Counted from the stretch's first letter, positions 1 through 9,573 are shown. The stretch: 18,533 nucleotides of DNA from Saccoglossus kowalevskii (GCF_000003605.2 NW_003140313.1:386805-405337), one strand, 5' to 3'. Numbers and translations: made by a program. The notes: generated by a model not told the origin, from the letters alone.

Positions 1-240
1 GTACGGGATGAGACCGTGAGTGAAACCACAGTACGGGATGAGACCGTGAGTGAATCCACAGTACGGGATGAGACCGTGAGTGAAACCACAGTACGGGATG
101 AGACCGTGAGTGAATCCACAGTACGGGATGAGACCGTGAGTGAAACCACAGTACGGGATGAGACCGTGAGTGAATCCACAGTACGGGATGAGACCGTGAG
201 TGAATCCACAGTATGGGATGAGACCGTGAGTGAAGCAGAA
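1..240. repeat. 30-bp tandem repeat with 60-bp higher-order alternation
   Basis: Eight head-to-tail 30-bp units fill the first 240 bases and run off the left edge. Units differ at one base (tgaaaCCACA versus tgaaTCCACA) in the order A-B-A-B-A-B-B, then a diverged last unit (211-240). The A/B alternation shows amplification as a 60-bp dimer. Because 30 is a multiple of 3, frame 1 stays open from the window edge to a stop at 271-273 and would encode a decapeptide repeat of the type VRDETVSE[T/S]T. The reverse strand is also largely open, so openness is not proof of coding. Each unit contains GTGAGT, a perfect splice-donor hexamer (unit positions 16-21). Confidence 0.95.
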
Positions 241-320
241 ATTAGGGGGGGGGGTACTTCTTGGCGCCCCTAGTAGACCTCTGATGGCCTGGGTTTGTCA
301 ATTGATTTGTCATTTTTGTT

Positions 321-545
321 TTGCCAGCCAAACGGGGAGTAAGGGTGGTAGCGCCTGCTGCGACTCGTTATGGCTGGACATGTTGGGAGGAGTTGAGATG
401 TGTCGAGGCGTGTTCAGTCGAGCAGTATGTGGCGGGCTTATTAAAAACTGTACGCATTTTAGAGCGCACTAGTATTACATTTGGAAAATGGGACAAAGTG
501 CCCTTTTTCTATAACGGTAATCGTGTACTTGTCAGAACTTACTGA
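321..545 (+). CDS. Possible terminal exon or remnant, unknown product (partial)
   Basis: An open frame of about 74 codons ends at a TGA at 543-545. It has no ATG near its start, but a plausible acceptor (pyrimidine-rich tract ending gccag, AG at 326-327) precedes it, so it could be a last exon entered in phase 1. The stretch is clearly more GC-rich than the following 1.2 kb. The predicted peptide includes RYGWTCWEEL and GKWDKVPFFYNGN; I recognise no family. It does not join in frame to the 30-bp repeat exon through any donor I can see (the repeat donors are phase 0, this acceptor needs phase 1). It may be a genuine terminal exon of a gene lying to the left, or a transposon remnant. Confidence 0.3.
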   Translation: MPAKRGVRVVAPAATRYGWTCWEELRCVEACSVEQYVAGLLKTVRILERTSITFGKWDKVPFFYNGNRVLVRTY

Positions 546-1789
546 ATGCACTTTAATATATGAAACTCTCAAAATATATATTTATTGATGGTGCGGGCGG
601 TAAATTTGAAGTCTGATAAATCAGAATACCTTCGTAGCGACATGCCTTTTTATTCACAAGTGACGTTTAATTTGATAAGTTGAAGTGTTATAAGGTCATG
701 TGATATGAGTTCGGGGAATGTTTGTAACCTGTTATTTCATGGTCTTCTAGGGTACGCGTCGTAGTGTGGTCAGGTACTGTTAGTTGTGTGCATCACATGC
801 ATCAAGATAGTACTGCCGCCTGGATTACCGCCACAGTTACCGCAGCCGCTACATTTGTCGCTTGTAACAAACTAAAAGTATCACAACGAAATCTCACGGC
901 AAAGAAATTGGGAAAACGGCAATGGCTACTTTTGATATAAATGCAAAGAAAGGTACGTAACTTTGCGTTTGACCCCGCAATCAAATTCGTCGAAACGAAC
1001 ATGTTTCTATCGCCAAAGATGAATTAGTCACCCCGATGGAATATTCCAAGGTCAATATGTGACAAACAAGCTATGATGTGACCGGTATATCGTGGCAAAC
1101 ATTTCCTAAATTTGATATAATTAGCCTCCACCAAATGGGGGTTAAACGTTGTTTTTTGTCTGTTGTAATTCAAATGAAACTCTATGCTACTCAGCCAATC
1201 AGAATACTCAATTGCAGGAGTGCATAATGTGATCTGTTTCTTTAGTGTAGCCACAACTAGAATAAATTCAAATTTCTTTCTTTTTATGAATTGCCATAGG
1301 ACTTTTATATAGATCACGTGACATAAAAAACGAAACCCCGACCAATTTATGCTTTAATTAAAAAAAAAAACAACCTCTGAGGCTGAATTCTGAGTCAAAG
1401 CTCACACACTGGACGATGCTGTAGATATATATAGTTTGGGCGGTAGATCTTAAGTCAGATAAGAAATTTGGAATGTTTCTCTTAATTAATCTTGTTGAAG
1501 TATGCTTCTAAACTTGATTAGATTTTATAGAATGTATGAACGTTTGTTTATCTCGATTTGAATAATTAAAATGCTAAAATCTAATATAAATCGCCCAAGC
1601 TTCAATTGCAGGGTGCAATGTTTCGTTCTACTTCTTATTATTCGCGCCATCCAGTATGTTCGATTGTTGCTTTGTATTGAGATGATTATTTGAGAGTAAT
1701 ATAAGCCAATTAAAATTCCAGACTATATAGATACACAATATTGAATGTAAAATATATATAATAAGTGTATAACTGTACATAGAGTGATA
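546..1789. other. Noncoding, AT-rich stretch
   Basis: No exon-like open frame with splice signals was found on either strand. A minus-strand frame of 97 codons (1024-1317) has no recognisable domain and ordinary AT-rich composition. A short A-run (1359-1370) and TA-rich tracts (about 1420-1435 and 1752-1762) are the only visible low-complexity sequences. Confidence 0.6.
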
Positions 1790-2001
1790 TACTGTAAAGT
1801 ACTTTATCTTCGCTTGAATTTAATTTTCGCTATTTTCGCCGAGGGAATGATTCAGTGAAAATAAAATCCAGTGAATACACCTTTTTTCCTATATTTTACA
1901 TTCAACTCGACAACAATCAGTGAAAATAAACTCCATACAAATCACCCAAAAGGTCTTCTCAGCGAAAATTAATTCCAGATAAAATAAAGTATTTTACAGT
2001 A
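1790..2001. mobile_element. MITE with long terminal inverted repeats and TA target duplication
   Basis: The left end reads TA-CTGTAAAGTACTTTAT and the right end ATAAAGTATTTTACAG-TA. The inverted repeat continues inward (left ...TTAATTTTCGC, right GCGAAAATTAA...), giving roughly 40-bp imperfect terminal inverted repeats. The flanking TA at 1790-1791 and 2000-2001 fits the TA target duplication of Tc1/mariner-type elements, so the element proper is 1792-1999 (208 bp). There is no room for a transposase, so it is non-autonomous. Assignment to Tc1/mariner is inferred from the TA flanks only. Confidence 0.75.
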
Positions 2002-2122
2002 ATCGTCTAGTAATTGTATGTGCTTACATGCAATTGCAACCAGTTATTATTGCGATCAAAACAATGGCTAGTAAATAATTAAAAACTGTTGACTATTATT
2101 ATTAGATATATTGAATGCTGGC

Positions 2123-2265
2123 ATGGCTGAGCACCATGGAACCGTGTCAGGTTTACACCATGGGACTTTTAAAAAGGGAGAAGATGAACTTGGTAATGTC
2201 TCGGCGGACAAAAGACCATGTACAAACGCAGTTTTGCAAGAAGTTTCAGCAACCAAGAGAGCAAG
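2123..2265 (+). CDS. Exonuclease gene, exon 1 (N-terminus)
   Basis: This exon starts MAEHHGTVSG and ends ATKRA plus two bases of an Arg codon, at donor CAAG|GTATTG. The frame is open upstream only to a TGA at 2090-2092. An out-of-frame ATG eight bases upstream (2115) has a poor context. Two other frames overlap here, but only this one connects in phase to the next two small exons. 5' UTR limits are not visible. Confidence 0.6.
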
Positions 2266-5010
2266 GTATTGACACTGTTGATGACAATACCTGTTACAAC
2301 ATTTGTTTCCGAATATATTGACACAATTCAGCGTAACCAATTGAAGTCCACTCGTGAATATCATTTGTTTCCATATATCGAAACAACACACATACACCTT
2401 TAGAATTAACATGCTGACATGGCACTCCTATTCATTATGTCAGCATAGGCTTATTCTAGTTGATACTACGTCATCGTGGTTGCCCAGAGACCGTAAGGCT
2501 GCAGTTTATTTTTTTTTTATTTAATTATATTTTCAGAATTGATGCAAGTAATGATGGCGATCGACAGGAACAAGGACAAGGTAGAGATTACATTAGTTGA
2601 ATTAACTTGAATACATCATCCAGTTCGCTCGATTACTAAACACACAACGCTTAAATATATTTAAATAATAGTAATCCTCAATTATGATGACATATATGCT
2701 TTTACACGTATGTAATATTTTCTTCATTTAAAGGTCGCAGTGTTATTCTTGGTGTAGAAACTGGGAAGGTAATGTAATTTGATACTAGATGTAAGCAGTA
2801 TTGATTATGCAGCCGAAAGTAAAGGGATAAAACTATTGATCGTGAATGTGTTTAGAACTTTTCGGTACCATGGCTTGGCTATGAGACAAGCTGAAAAGCG
2901 ATGCAATATTGACTCTATAATAATAGATGGTGATATACAGTCATGACCAAGCTCCACTAAGAAATTTTAGAAAAAAACACACCACATTTTTTGAGAATTA
3001 CCAAGTTTTTAATTCTCCTCAGAAATATTGTAATCATCATAATGTCATAAGATCAAATCTTAAAGATATTCAGCGATCATAATAACTATCCCAGTTGATA
3101 CTTGTGATAAACGCAAAGTCGACCTAAGTAATATTATTCAATGTTGTGTGTCCATGCCGAATGCGTCGACAATATTGTCTCAACAGGAAAAAAAAAACGC
3201 GTTGTCTAAAGCGCCCGAATACGAGGCATTTACAGTTACATCTGACAGCTTTAACCTGAAGTTGTTGTCCAAACAAATTTCGAGCACATTTACATAATGC
3301 CAAGTAAAATAATCAATGCCAGTGCGTTTCAAAAATAGGAATTGTGATAACTGTAAGAAGTAAACATGTATTAATTAAACAGCGCTTGAGCTACAAATGA
3401 TTATTTTGCCTATTACATGTATAATGAGTTGGACGACGATAAATGCAATAGTTGCTTATCTCCAGCAGAACATACAAAGTAATAAACACTATTTCACAGG
3501 TTAACAACGAGAACTTATTGTCACCGGGGTAGGTGGAAAAAATTGATGGGAATAAACTAGATCAAGCAGAGCAAAAAATGGGTGATACACCAAGGAACAG
3601 GGAGATAAAAGACCTTCTTTTAGAAATCCCCGCTGCAATTGACCCTCCTCCGCAGATACAACTCACCACTGGCAACTATACGCTTGTGTTTTTTGATATT
3701 GAAACAACTTCTGGAAGTAAGTAGATAGAGGTTAGCCATTTGAAATCATTTGCTTGAAAAGGACTGTTTTTTTAGAGGGGGGGGTTTCAAAATAGCTTCT
3801 AATTTGAATATTGCCCATGGTAACATAGTGTTATGCACCTCAGTAATGCTTTATGGGAGAGACATGTTGTTACATTTCACTTATTACTAATATGAGAGGA
3901 TTTGTGTTTTAAAGTTGTACTGTCTCTTATTTTAATTTGAAGGCCTTTGAAAATGTGTCAATTTGCTACATCAACCAATTAAAACAAGCGCGGCGTTCGC
4001 GAGAAATCGCATTTTCGGAAGAAGGAGCGAGAAATAAAGCGAAATTTTCACGCTTTCAACTTAGGTGGGAAGATTATAACATAGGTCATTGAAATAAGCA
4101 CATCAATACATTTTTATAATATTTTGGAGACAATACAACTTTAATTCTCGGTGTCACGTATCACATATCACCGAAATACTTGATATTGTTTTCCATTTTA
4201 TCATTTTTTTTATTTTTTTTAGAATCAAATGCAGAAATATGTCAGCTGTCGGCAGTTCACAACAATACAGAATTCAATGAATATGTGATGCCGAGCCAAC
4301 CCATTCCTTACGTGGTTTCTGAAAAGACTCACCTTACCATTAACAATGGATTTCTATGCTACAGAGGCAACGCAGTCTCCACCATAACTATAGAAAATTG
4401 TTTGAAACGTTTTTTAATTTTTTTAGCAGACATACCTAATCCTGTTTTGGTGGGTCATAATATACTTAGCTTTGACTGCAGATATTTGGTAACATCAATA
4501 AAGCGTTGCTCTCTTCTTGAAGATTTTCTTTCATGTGTACATGGCTTTATAGATACGCTCCCTTTATATAAATCAGTTTATCCTGAAAAGAAATCTCATT
4601 CACAAGAATTTTTAGTCAGGGAGTTCACTAGTTCAAACTACAATGCTCATAATGCCATTGAAGATGTAAGAGCCTTACAGAAGTTATTCAATTGCTGCAA
4701 CTTTCCCATGAAAGATAAACTGGAGCATAGTTTTACTTTTAATTGGATTGTTGAGTACCGAACATGCAGAGAGAAACAAAACGCCAACAAAACAACGCTC
4801 AGTGGACTTGTTAGGGATAAAGTTTTGAGCGAACGTATGGCTAAGAAAATAGCTGATTCTGGTCTTACGTATCATCACCTACAATTGGCATGTGCACAAG
4901 GTGAGTTAGATGATTTAAAATTTATATTTGAAGACAAATCCTCTGGTAAAGTAAGAGTTACTAAGCAGAAAAGAATAATGGAAACAGTATATAAACATTT
5001 TAATATGTAG
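2123..5010 (+). CDS. DEDDh (DnaQ-fold) 3'-5' exonuclease-domain protein, five exons
   Basis: Exons 2123-2265, 2537-2580, 2734-2768, 3533-3716 and 4223-5010 join with matching phases (2, 1, 0, 1) to 1194 nt, or 397 codons plus TAG. Residues about 123-290 form a DEDDh exonuclease: motif I FFDIETTSG (D129, E131), motif II VGHNILSFD (D220) and motif III HNAIED (H278, D283). An IDTLPLYKSVYP segment (D246) lies between motifs II and III, as in DnaQ/PolC-type proofreading domains. By family, such enzymes remove 3' nucleotides from DNA or RNA using two metal ions; the substrate here is unknown. Residues 1-122 are polar with basic clusters (KRP, KRAR), possibly nuclear. The C-terminal 110 residues look helical and basic, with no named domain. 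The domain resembles the PML-C/PolC-like exonucleases expanded in invertebrates. The ATG at 2123 has a strong start context (G at -3 and +4). An alternative start is M90 (3578). Confidence 0.8.
2411..2446. repeat. Perfect 10-bp inverted repeat in intron 1
   Basis: ATGCTGACAT (2411-2420) is repeated as its exact complement ATGTCAGCAT (2437-2446) around a 16-base loop. It lies in the first intron of the exonuclease gene. No TSD or longer terminal repeat is visible, so it is recorded only as a hairpin. Confidence 0.7.
2537..2580 (+). CDS. Exonuclease gene, exon 2 (44 nt)
   Basis: The acceptor TTTTCAG (AG 2535-2536) follows a T-rich tract, and the donor is ACAAG|GTAGAG. It encodes IDASNDGDRQEQGQ, an acidic and polar linker, and enters in phase 2 and leaves in phase 1. 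Support is phase continuity plus splice sites; there is no domain homology. Confidence 0.55.
2734..2768 (+). CDS. Exonuclease gene, exon 3 (35-nt microexon)
   Basis: The acceptor is CATTTAAAG (AG 2732-2733) and the donor GGGAAG|GTAATG. It encodes RSVILGVETGK after a split Gly codon, enters in phase 1 and leaves in phase 0, as both candidate acceptors of exon 4 require. Confidence 0.5.
2769..3532. other. Intron 3 of the exonuclease gene
   Basis: This is 764 bp of AT-rich sequence with no open frame of note. It ends at one of two acceptors: CTATTTCACAG at 3499 (strong pyrimidine context) or GGGGTAG at 3532 (poor context). An A-run (3188-3196) is the only low-complexity tract. Confidence 0.5.
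3500..3532 (+). promoter_or_regulatory. 33-nt alternative exon extension carrying an in-frame stop
   Basis: If splicing uses the better acceptor (AG 3498-3499), exon 4 gains 33 nt in phase 0: ten codons (VNNENLLSPG) and then TAG at 3530-3532. If it uses the TAG trinucleotide itself as acceptor (AG 3531-3532), the frame is clean. So the same three bases are either a stop codon or a splice acceptor. Options are a poison-exon switch, a decaying gene, or a 5'-UTR exon whose translation starts at M90 (3578). Confidence 0.5.
3533..3716 (+). CDS. Exonuclease gene, exon 4 (motif I)
   Basis: This exon encodes a polar linker and then YTLVFFDIETTSG, with catalytic D129 and E131 at the end of a predicted first beta strand. 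The donor GGAA|GTAAGT is near-perfect. It leaves in phase 1, so the split codon becomes Lys (TSG-K-SNAEICQ), as expected of the loop after motif I. The internal ATG at 3578-3580 has a strong context (A at -3, G at +4) and would give a 308-residue protein with the whole catalytic domain. Confidence 0.8.
3717..4222. other. Intron 4 of the exonuclease gene
   Basis: A 506-bp intron with donor GTAAGT and a very T-rich acceptor (4200-4222, ending TTTTTTTTAG). It holds a G8 run (3777-3784). No other feature is seen. Confidence 0.8.
4223..5010 (+). CDS. Exonuclease gene, exon 5 (motifs II and III, C-terminus)
   Basis: This 788-nt last exon carries most of the catalytic fold: motif II GHNILSFDCR, the IDTLPLYKSVYP segment and motif III NAHNAIEDVRAL. 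A ~110-residue tail follows, ending in a lysine/arginine-rich stretch (GKVRVTKQKR). The frame is uninterrupted with no internal frameshift, arguing for a working catalytic exon. The stop is TAG 5008-5010. Confidence 0.88.
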
Positions 5011-5324
5011 TTCAATATACATTTGTATTTTGTTTAGAGATACATTACGTTTCAGTGTGTAGGTTTTGTTATTGATACTTTCTTTAAAGTGTCAGTGCAT
5101 TTTGATGATCTTTGTTTGTATTCATTAAATTTGTTTGTATACATTAATTGTAGTATATTTAGGACAACTGACTTTGATTCATAAATGAATGTGTAATGTG
5201 CTATTTTTAAATTTTCTGTAAATAAACTGAAATGATATAAACTTTTGAAATGCCATAAACCTGAAATGTTAAATAAATGTTTGAAATGTTATTGTCAAAG
5301 TGATGTCTAATATAAATCATACAC
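5011..5324 (+). other. Probable 3' UTR with two polyadenylation signals
   Basis: AATAAA occurs at 5221-5226 and 5272-5277, about 210 and 260 bases after the stop, at a sensible distance for a 3' end. Between and just past them TGAAATG recurs four times (starts 5228, 5246, 5262, 5282), suggesting a degraded ~18-bp tandem repeat. Confidence 0.65.
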
Positions 5325-6305
5325 ATTAAAAAAGCGCCTGGATCTAAAACAAAAGTCTTTCCAATGGTGATTAGGTAGTTATGTAGGCTTTGTTCTTTTT
5401 CTAAGAATGTTCTTATTGGAAGAAGGAAGCGTACGACCAGGTGCAAATAAATGAAGACGATCACATATGTAGTTTGGAACAGATGTAGTTAAATGTTAAC
5501 AGCATAATGTTGTACTTAATTCTATGATGAACGGAAAGCCAATCCAGTTTTCGTAGAACTGAGATTATATGCTCTGATTTTCTTTGGGCTCTTTGAAATG
5601 GATTAATGCTGTGTTTTCAAACGTTACTACGATAGTAGTGCAGTAGTGCACCAGAACGAGAGAGCACGTTGGGAAATTGTCGATTGGATAAGGAAACAAT
5701 GGTATATTTGGACCGGATAGGATAAATACTTCGGTTGTTGAGTTGAGTTTTTTTGTGTTATCCTTTCCTTGATATTATCAAAGACAATAGAAAAGTATAT
5801 ATTATGTCTTTGATATTATAGACCACAGGGACTGTGTATAGACGCAAGCCTCAATTGAGTTAACTGCTGAGGTAGAATCCTCTTGTTTAAAAAACATAGC
5901 TGATTGTCGTCTGCATACTGGTGAAACTGATGAATGAGATATGCCTAACGAAGATATGTAAATGGTGTAACGTATGGGGCCAAGTACATTGAAAGATTGA
6001 AAGGTAAAGATACACAATAATCGATATAATTGGAATCAGTGAATCAATACAAGGCTTAAGTAGTGATGTTGGAAAAGGGTCCAGAGGACATGACTTTGTT
6101 GGTGATTTCATAACGAGCTTCTGAATATCTGACAGACTGATTGATTCGAATGAAGTTAATGTAAATGAACTGAATTTCCAGATTAGAGAAATCAGCGGTG
6201 GTATACAGGAGGTATCGGATACCTTCTATCTTTGTTGTAAAATACTGACTGAATCGGTTTGTCTATTCGTAACTGAGAATGAGTTGGAAGAGAGGTTGGT
6301 TTGGT
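5325..6305 (-). mobile_element. Degenerate, internally deleted CR1/L2-like LINE (reverse transcriptase remnants)
   Basis: Reading the minus strand from about 6305 down, frames encode an RT N-terminal segment (FESISLSDIQKL, then MKSPTKSCPLDPFPTSLLK), then VLGPIRYTIYISSLG, the catalytic YADD box (complement of 5906-5917), and EDSTSAVNSIEACV. A thumb-like segment DWLSVHHRIK and LHLFAPGRTLPSSN follow toward 5400. The order and motifs match non-LTR retrotransposon RTs of the CR1/L2/Rex type. The stretch normally lying between SLLK...NLYLS and VLGP, including the first catalytic Asp region, is missing, and the pieces are in different frames. The element is a dead fragment without its 5' part (endonuclease). 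Confidence 0.88.
5777..5815. repeat. Inverted repeat inside the LINE remnant
   Basis: TATCAAAGACA (5777-5787) pairs perfectly with TGTCTTTGATA (5805-5815) around a 17-base AT-rich loop. It interrupts the LINE coding sequence just after the EDSTSAVN segment, where the reading frame is lost. Confidence 0.65.
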
Positions 6306-7208
6306 GAACAAGCTAGATACTGTCCAAAATAACTGCCTCTGAATGTTGGCATATTAAATAGACTTGTATAAAATATTTGTATAAATAATAATATTCAATC
6401 AATGTAAATTATGACATGTACATGTGTACGTTTTAATGTATTAGGGTCATAATATGTGGAAAACTGTTTTTATTTAAATAAACACAAAGCTCCCCTCCTG
6501 TTTGGTACTTGATTTTAAATGCCTATTTAAGAATACTTACATTACCTACATTAATGTGGTCTCGAAAATCGTCATTAGCTTAAAGGGTCCGCTTTGTACC
6601 CATGGAAGTACTCCAGGCCAGTGATTAGTTTGATACATTTCTCTATCATGATCATGAGATACCTTGTTTATAACGCCGGCCGCTGATACTACTCATTGAC
6701 TTATGCATTACGTACAAAATGAGCTTTATTTGCCGTTAAATAAACCGTCCCGGGCATACAAATTTAACAGCCTTACACGAAGCAGCGCCCTCAGCGGCGG
6801 AGATGATACCAACTGATTTGTTTCACCTTCGTAGTCAACACTGTATACAAAACTAAATCATTGTTTCAAAGTTTAACATTTTGAAATATCAATGGTTTTT
6901 GTTCGATGGCAATTTCGTGCTACTTGTTCATCTACCAAGACTATGTCACATAGATAATCCAACACTGAGCTGAGGCTGCCCCGGGGGGCTGTACACCCTA
7001 CTCAGTTGATATGCCTCCTTTGAATGATGCACCACTGACAAAATGAGTTCCGGCCGTTTTTTGTTGAAAAGTCTGATGACAATTGTATACCAAAGATTAC
7101 CGAGATGTTGCGAAAGTATCCTATTAGCAAACTCAGTACTTAGTATTGAGTTTAAAATGTTCCACCCGGGGGCGAGGCATACTTAACCACATTAGAGGAC
7201 TTAGTTAT
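6306..7208. other. Intergenic, no gene seen
   Basis: No domain-bearing frame appears on either strand. Short CG-rich patches occur (CGCCGGCCGC at about 6675, CCCCGGGGGG at about 6980, CCCGGGGGCG at about 7166) in an otherwise AT-rich background. Confidence 0.5.
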
Positions 7209-7352
7209 CAGGGGGTGAGAACGAGTCGGACAAGAACGCTCATTCCTGAAATGTTGGGCAATCTCTGTCAATCAATCAATGAATGTCAGTAATCGGGAGG
7301 GGGGGGGTGAGTCAGCCAAGAAAGTTCATTCCTTATACATTGGGCAATTACT
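7209..7352. repeat. Imperfect ~60-bp direct duplication
   Basis: Copy 1 (about 7209-7270) and copy 2 (about 7292-7352) share GGGGGTGAG, then CAAGAA, TCATTCCT and TTGGGCAAT in the same order and spacing. The copies start about 83 bp apart, and copy 2 has an expanded G-run (G9, 7299-7307). Confidence 0.65.
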
Positions 7353-9282
7353 ATTATGTGTCAAATGTCAATGCAGTTGTATCACGTGTCAATATTGTAA
7401 CATTTAGACTGACGACTTGCACATCATATCGGATCATATCCTCATGAATATGTACGTGATATGTTTCATTGACTTGGTGGACGGGAGATAACAATGGGAG
7501 GAAAGTGTATTTGGCAGGAAGTTTTGGCATATCTTTAATACTAGTAGTTTAATATTTGACACCTGTTCATATCTAAGACATTGCATTCGCTTATTGTAGT
7601 GTCTGATTTTTACAAACTACCATTTACTCGTTACACCAAGATGACATCCACTTGTCGATATCCCAGGTCAGGTTTACAATAGCATTGTAGAGCCTACAAA
7701 ACTTGTCAGCTTCTATTGTTTTTAATTTGATTTTAAAAGAAAGGCATATTTGAGTGTATACAGACATGTAAAATGTGTCATCATAGACTTTGATTGTAAC
7801 CTGTTACTGTAAAACATGGCGTATTTATTACAACACTGTACTTTGGAAATCTAGTAATTACATAATAGATAAGAATACTAACATGCACTTGCTACCTAGT
7901 ACAAACAGTAGACTTTTACTATACGGTACGTTCAAGGCAAAAATGACAGTTGTGTGGATGCTGGTATAATTTCTGATATTAAGGTCGTCGTAATTACGTA
8001 ATACATAAAGATAATCAACATTCCTCAATTAATACTACATGTATAGTATGCATCTCAATTAATCTCTCTTTTAGAATAATGTAACTTAAATTATATAAAC
8101 ATTCCCGAATAGCACAGAAAAAAAACATCTAAGCAAATTTTGAAATTTAAAGAACAAGTCATTGTCAAATTGCGATCTTGGAGAATTAAATACACATGGT
8201 TAAACTACACGTGATTCGTGACAAATAATGTTTCCCAGGTCTCTACATGTCTACGAATTGTGTGAATTGAAAACATCTGTGGTTAAATTGGCTGAAAACC
8301 GAATAATGCAAGATACCTTATGCTGCAAACTTATAACTTGTTATGCAGTTGTTGTTGTTGTTATTTTCACTTTTTCATAAAATAATCGGTATTTAGACTG
8401 TACTGACATAAATATTGATTGAAAAGATTAATGATTTTCATATTTTTCAATAATACTTTCAGTACAATATGCACATGAAGGTGGGAAGGAAAATTACTAA
8501 CCTGTCTGACGCTCCTTGATTTGCCTTGACTTGATGGGTTGTACTCAATACTGTACAAACAAAAAATACATTTTATTTTGCCTTAGAATTTGGCAGGGGG
8601 TTCGGAGCCTCTGACGGTGACACCAGTGTTGGTCTGGCCTGCCAACGGGGTTCTAGGGTTGTTTATTAGTTAGTTGGTTGTTAGTCTGTAGTGTTAGGGT
8701 TTTTATTTTAATTTACCCGTGAATCACAAATCACTATAACATTGTTTGGCATATCGTACTCAATCTTACATTCCACCCCTTTCCTGACACCCATACTAGT
8801 AATATATATTGCCATGTTTGCCTTGATTCATGTTATTGTTGATAGTTCAGTTATTATATAAACACTATTTGCTGGAATTTCATGCGTTTCATATGTCTTA
8901 TTTATTCGTGCAATTATACTGTTAATATATATGTTATTAACATTCCAATTTCTTGTACTTGCTAAGCAACCCTTTCATTCGTGAATCACGAACACAGAAA
9001 AGAGTTATACGTAGTTTCAGAGTGCATTACAAGTTTCTGTCCTCAGGCTTTTTTTTATTGTTCTTAATGAGTTTATTACGCCTTCCTTTGACCCATCTAT
9101 TCAATATGGATTGCATAACAATACATTCTGCGTCCAACGTGTGAAACACATACCGGTTAACAACACATGAATGAACCCGTGTAAGCTTTATTACAACGTG
9201 GATAAATAAAACTCATTTAAACACGGCTATGTATCGGGGACCGAATAATAAACAAATAGACTGGCAGTGTGTCTCCGCAGTC
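7353..9282. other. Intergenic, no gene seen
   Basis: This is AT-rich sequence without an exon-like frame. A short (GTT)n tract lies near 8349-8361. The block around 8595-8700 is richer in G and T, but I recognise nothing in it. Confidence 0.5.
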
Positions 9283-9446
9283 TTAAAGCGGGAGGGTCGT
9301 CATCTGCGCACGCACGGGAATTGAGTCCCAAGCGATGATAACAACACACGCTAAAACGCAAAGGCTCATGGGTAGACGCTTGCTTATAAACAATAACACG
9401 CTATGACCATCTGACGCATGCGCAGGTGACGACTCCCCCGCTTTAA
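9283..9446 (+). mobile_element. TTAA-flanked MITE, copy 1
   Basis: The element 9287-9442 (156 bp) is flanked by TTAA (9283-9286, 9443-9446). Its left end AGCGGGAGGGTCGTC and the complement of its right end AGCGGGGGAGTCGTC form ~28-bp terminal inverted repeats reaching inward to TGCGCA. The centre matches copy 2 at 15027-15172 almost throughout, including CAAAGGCTCATGGGTAGACG. It carries about 10 bp absent from copy 2 (near 9317). TTAA duplications are typical of piggyBac and Kolobok elements; which superfamily drives it is not visible. It lies about 620 bp upstream of the receptor start codon. Confidence 0.88.
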
Positions 9447-9573
9447 CATATTTTAATATGTGAGTATTTTAGACGTTTTTGGGAAATTGACATGACTATT
9501 GAGAAAAATAGGTATTTCGTAGCATTCAAGTTTAAACCCGATCATTGTGCCAATAAACAAGAACTATTACATC

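Noticed and set aside
1-240. CRISPR-like reading of the 30-bp repeat
   Set aside because: Units are directly contiguous with no spacers; it is a minisatellite.
2115-2321. Plus-strand frame starting MLAWLST
   Set aside because: It overlaps exon 1 in another frame, runs through the donor, starts in a poor context and does not connect to exon 2.
2068-2412. 114-codon open frame on the minus strand
   Set aside because: It is antisense to exon 1 of the exonuclease gene and its intron, has no domain, and the plus-strand frame links in phase to later exons.
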